The notes below the pieces were generated by a model, which saw only the letters and a program-made list of their open reading frames with translations, was not told the origin of the DNA and did no database searches. DNA of 64,000 nucleotides from the NCBI GenBank assembly GCA_905250025.1, contig CAJNOJ010000291.1:54886-118885 (forward strand). The letters are read 5' to 3'. Position numbers and translations under genes: made by a program. Origin of the DNA: Adineta ricciae (lineage: Eukaryota > Rotifera > Eurotatoria > Adinetida > Adinetidae). Below, in pieces: positions 60,701 to 64,000 of this stretch (position 1 is its first letter; the number at the start of each line of letters is the position of its first letter).

Positions 60701-62393
60701 AACTAATAAAAAGTGTTAATGCACGAGAAAAATTGATCTGATTCGTTTTTGTATATGTGCAAAATGATGGAGCACATTCGCTAAAATAATTTGAATAATT
60801 TGATACTATTTCCAATTCTTCAGTGAAAAATTTAGAAAAATATTCTTGTACAGAAATATTTCTTTGTTGTGTTCTTAAAATATGATCGGCCCAGCTAATA
60901 TTCATCTAGATTAAAAAATATGTGTGTGTAGAAAAACGAGACAAAGTAAAATACTTGTTGAAGGAACGGAAAATGGTTGATTATTGAATGGACACATTTG
61001 ATATCATATAAGCATTCAAGTGTGCTTGAAAGAATACTTGAAAATGGACTACATCCAACGAAGAATCCTTTGATATCTCCTTCCAGTATCAAATGGTCAG
61101 TTATATCACTAGGATTATTAAATATTTGATGATACGGTCCTGTATTGAGATTTGCTCTCGCAAAAACATCAGATTCGAAACAATTTATGCTACCCGTATT
61201 ATTAATAGAAGTGGAGGGGGGCGTTAATGCTATTTGAAGTAATTCAGTTTCAGAATTGTATGTAGCATTTAACCATATATTTGTATTGAGTGCAGAAACG
61301 AATTTACTCCTGTGAATAATTTTCATAATATAGTTCACAAACAGAATATTTGGATCAAATGCATCGGTTTTGATATAGTGCATGATGTTATTCACTTGTG
61401 TTTCCAGTTGTATTTCAGTATAAAGATGTATAGAAACAAGTTCATGATTGCGCATATTAAATTGAATGTCGGAAACTTTGTTTTCAGAGAACAAACAAAG
61501 ACTCGCCAAAATATTAAACTAAATGGAAAAGAGAAGCTATTTACGTATATAAACATCTTTATGTGTATATTTCCGTGTGAAAGATCGAATGAAAAATTAG
61601 TTCATCTGACTACCATGTGTTTAAAGAGCCGTATAAAATTTATCGGATCACTTCTGATAGTTGTACCTCAATTGTCAGTTTTAGTTTATCGTGAAACGAG
61701 TCATTTAAGTCGTAAGAAAAAGTGTCAAATAGAAAACACTGTTTGTTCGTTGTCATACAGCCGAGAGCATTTTAATTAGTAAGTACTATGGAGATTGGAT
61801 TAATGTCGGTACTTACATTGTTATCTTCAAAAAAAAGTGAAGCAAACTAACCTGAAGTTGAGCTACTGTTGGAAAGTCCCAAAGTGTATAATTGCTTTGC
61901 ATTTTATTAGATAATCCTTCGATCCATTCTTCGTGAATAAAGATACTCTTGCAAATAGGATGAAACGTGATTGAAAAAGAAACAAAATCCTTATACAATA
62001 GTGTGGGTTTCGAACATGGACATATGAGAGTTGTTCTGTATTCCAAATGAAGTTCATTGAATTTAGCAAGAGTAACATGAGGCTCGGTAATAGTTCTTGG
62101 TTGTGTTTTGATCAAAACAGCGTAGAACAAAACATACAAACATGCTAGAAAAACAAATTCCCATGCAAATCATTTCTTGATCAAATTATACGATGAAATA
62201 CTCGATTACGATTACTTTTACACTTACTGATGAGTAGAAGAACATACAGTCGAGTCGTATATTTTTGGTGTTTAAGAATATCACTTGGTTCTTGTACTTC
62301 ATCGTTGTTATCCACATGATCATCTTCGGACATAAAAACATTGTAATTTCGAATTCGATCAAGTAACCAGGAAAGTATATCTTTAAGTTTCAT
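54764..62393 (-). CDS. Three-module multi-TM protein with extracellular FG-GAP repeats (11 exons, 1784 aa), intact paralog
   Basis: Exons: 62393-62228, 62144-61852, 61518-60955, 60905-60599, 60536-60399, 59738-59116, 58876-58252, 58199-57832, 57503-56405, 55988-55917 and 55863-54764; every junction is in phase and no stop interrupts. The architecture equals that of 33930-39731: three TM / Cys-rich ectodomain / TM modules, TM7 (LMCISVIIVAVLLTIFSIYM) and seven FG-GAP repeats (DLNKDNRLD, DFNGDKYLD and so on). Exons 2 (293 nt) and the fourth ectodomain exon (625 nt) have identical lengths in both paralogs and intron phases are shared. Differences are one extra intron in the first linker and a separate 72-base Thr-rich exon before the FG-GAP part. 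Introns of 660, 416, 333 and 328 bases are long for this window. Plasma-membrane location is predicted; function unknown. Confidence 0.8.
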
Positions 62394-63781
62394 CGTTTAC
62401 AGAATGATTGAAATTGATGAATAACTTATTTTGTACGAATTTAATTTATCGCACTTACACAATTATATCTGAAGAACAAAATTAGTGTGCTGATGGATAA
62501 AAAGCGCATCTTCTATTCTTGAAAGTGTGTAGAAGGAATATCGTTTGGGAAAGATTTACAATTCTATATGGATACTGAATAATTGTTTTATCTATACGAA
62601 GTGTTTGAATTCACCTTTTATGTTTGACAGCGCTGTCTTATGTCATAGACACAGCAGAGTATGTTGCGGTAGTATATGAAAACTTACAAGCACACCGATT
62701 TCTGAAATTTCTGTCGTTATCTAATGTATAAAATTATGTTCAAGTAAAATATAAATTATCCTACATTTTCCATTTTATTGTCTTGTTCTTTTTAAAAGCT
62801 GTTTTATTTCCTTTTCCGCCTTACTTTGATAACCATTCGATGTTTAATACAAGTAGAACTAACGATATATAGTAGCATTTTGTTTTATTTACCAACTATA
62901 TTCACAAAAAGGTATGGTCTTGTCCAAACGTAACGTTGTGACATTTTGACAAAGTATTTTTCGATTTTTTCGAAGACTATAAAAGTTACGGATCTCGTTC
63001 AAACGTTCATGGATGCAACTCGTTAAACTCTATCAATAATAAAAAATTCAAATGTTTTGGTTGAGTCCTTGTATTTCTGTGATCATTTTAGAGTCGCGTA
63101 ACAGCGTGACGTAAAAGCATGAGAAATTTAGTGTTATGGTATTTATAGCAGATGAAAGTATTCGTTTTTTCTCTCAATGAATATTTCGATCTCACTGTTA
63201 ACGATAATCAATATTCATCAAATATCATCTGTGATATCGAATAATTTTACAAATGATTTTAAATCTTTTAAAGAATTTCTACTTTCATATCTTAATGAGT
63301 TGATTCGACTGTAGTACAATCATATTTAAAATGATCGTATTCAAGTCTTTACTAAATATATTAATTCATTTACCTGATAAAATTCCATTATCATCAATAT
63401 TTACAAGGATGAAGATCGTTCATAAAGGTGTTAAGAATGAAAGCGTGGATATTTTCATTGACATAGAACTTCATTTTCATATGAAAACGGATAGAACTCC
63501 TCTTGACAGTGATTGAGAAAGCATATGCATGTTGTCAAAGAAGCAATATTCATCCATTTAATAAATATCATATGTCGTTTTTTGAATAACGTCACATCTG
63601 CGTTTATTTTTGATCCATTTATGGTATTTTCTAGCTGAAATAAATATAAATCATAGAAAATTCGAGTCACAGTGACTTTTTGGCTCTTATAAATATATAT
63701 GCTTATCGTCAACATCAAAGTACCGCAAATAATTTTCTCTCTGTTTGTCATTATCCCTCTATTAAATATATTACATTCGTG
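62394..63781. other. Intergenic; promoter side of the three-module gene
   Basis: AT-rich with no recognisable exon. A 61-codon frame at 63331-63516 has no support. Confidence 0.4.
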
Positions 63782-64000
63782 CACTGAAAAAAATAAGGTA
63801 TTCTACCAAACCCATCAAAAAGGTTTCGTAGGTGTCCAAAGCTTCCAAATGTGTCGACAAGTTAAAAAAAATGGTTTTAAAAAATCTACGAAACCAAAAA
63901 GGATCGGTCGGCGGGCACACGCTCCGAACCATCGTCTCGAAACCATTTAAAGTGTCGCACGGTTCCAATAAAGGTTCGCCAGAAAATACGGAACCTTAAG
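63782..64000. mobile_element. Foldback MITE, second copy, cut by the window end
   Basis: From CACTGAAAAAAATAAGG on, the sequence matches both arms of the element at 1187-1657. Shared blocks include CCCATCAAAAAGG, AAGCTTCCAA, CGGGCACACGCTCCGAACCA and the following GAAACCATTT. Its right half lies outside the window. Confidence 0.8.

Noticed and set aside
1-64000. CRISPR arrays, operons, tRNA or rRNA genes
   Set aside because: No regular spaced repeats, no cloverleaf-like A/B boxes that I could defend, no rRNA-like sequence. Gene structure is eukaryotic with spliceosomal introns.

Overview
The window looks like nuclear DNA of a bdelloid rotifer (basis: recall of protein families expanded in that group; no search was run). 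It is AT-rich. Genes have many short GT-AG introns, mostly about 45-65 nt. The gene set includes FG-GAP repeat proteins, a rotifer-type 7TM receptor, a decayed NACHT NTPase, LamG and LDL-receptor class A proteins, a bacterial-type cell-wall hydrolase and many small inverted-repeat transposons.

Layout. 1-5.5 kb: a foldback MITE, a dead LINE endonuclease and an LDLa-domain exon with a MITE directly upstream. 7.0-9.0 kb: a 13-exon gene for a two-PDZ protein, assembled here from splice signals. 9.4-13.4 kb: a long-TIR element and a duplicated non-coding block. 13.4-17.0 kb: a GPCR, its broken second copy, pogo-like MITEs and a PIF1-like helicase remnant. 18.1-19.8 kb: a secreted LamG protein. 20.9-25.1 kb: a NACHT pseudogene. 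26.5-32.9 kb: an FG-GAP gene split by a hAT transposon whose 5-exon transposase reads intact. 33.9-39.7 kb and 54.8-62.4 kb: two paralogous minus-strand genes (9 and 11 exons, about 1770-1785 aa). Each encodes three consecutive TM / Cys-rich ectodomain / TM modules, a seventh TM and extracellular FG-GAP repeats. 41.3-48.2 kb: a duplicated block carrying a SleB-like hydrolase, damaged differently in each copy. 49.1-51.9 kb: gag-like remnants, a polycystin-like GPS fragment and a serine beta-lactamase-like gene. The window ends inside a second copy of the MITE family seen at 1.2 kb.

Assembly. Of six single-N positions, five stand exactly where a second, nearly identical copy of upstream sequence begins. 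I read these as alternative haplotypes or homologous contigs laid end to end, so the duplications should not be taken as genomic tandem repeats. One join records an apparent filled and empty hAT site; another records two alleles of the hydrolase.

Functionally the clear genes encode mostly surface or secreted proteins (receptor, LamG, LDLa, FG-GAP, three-module membrane proteins) in a transposon-rich, non-operonic setting. All exon models are hand-derived from splice motifs and reading-phase agreement and have no transcript support.
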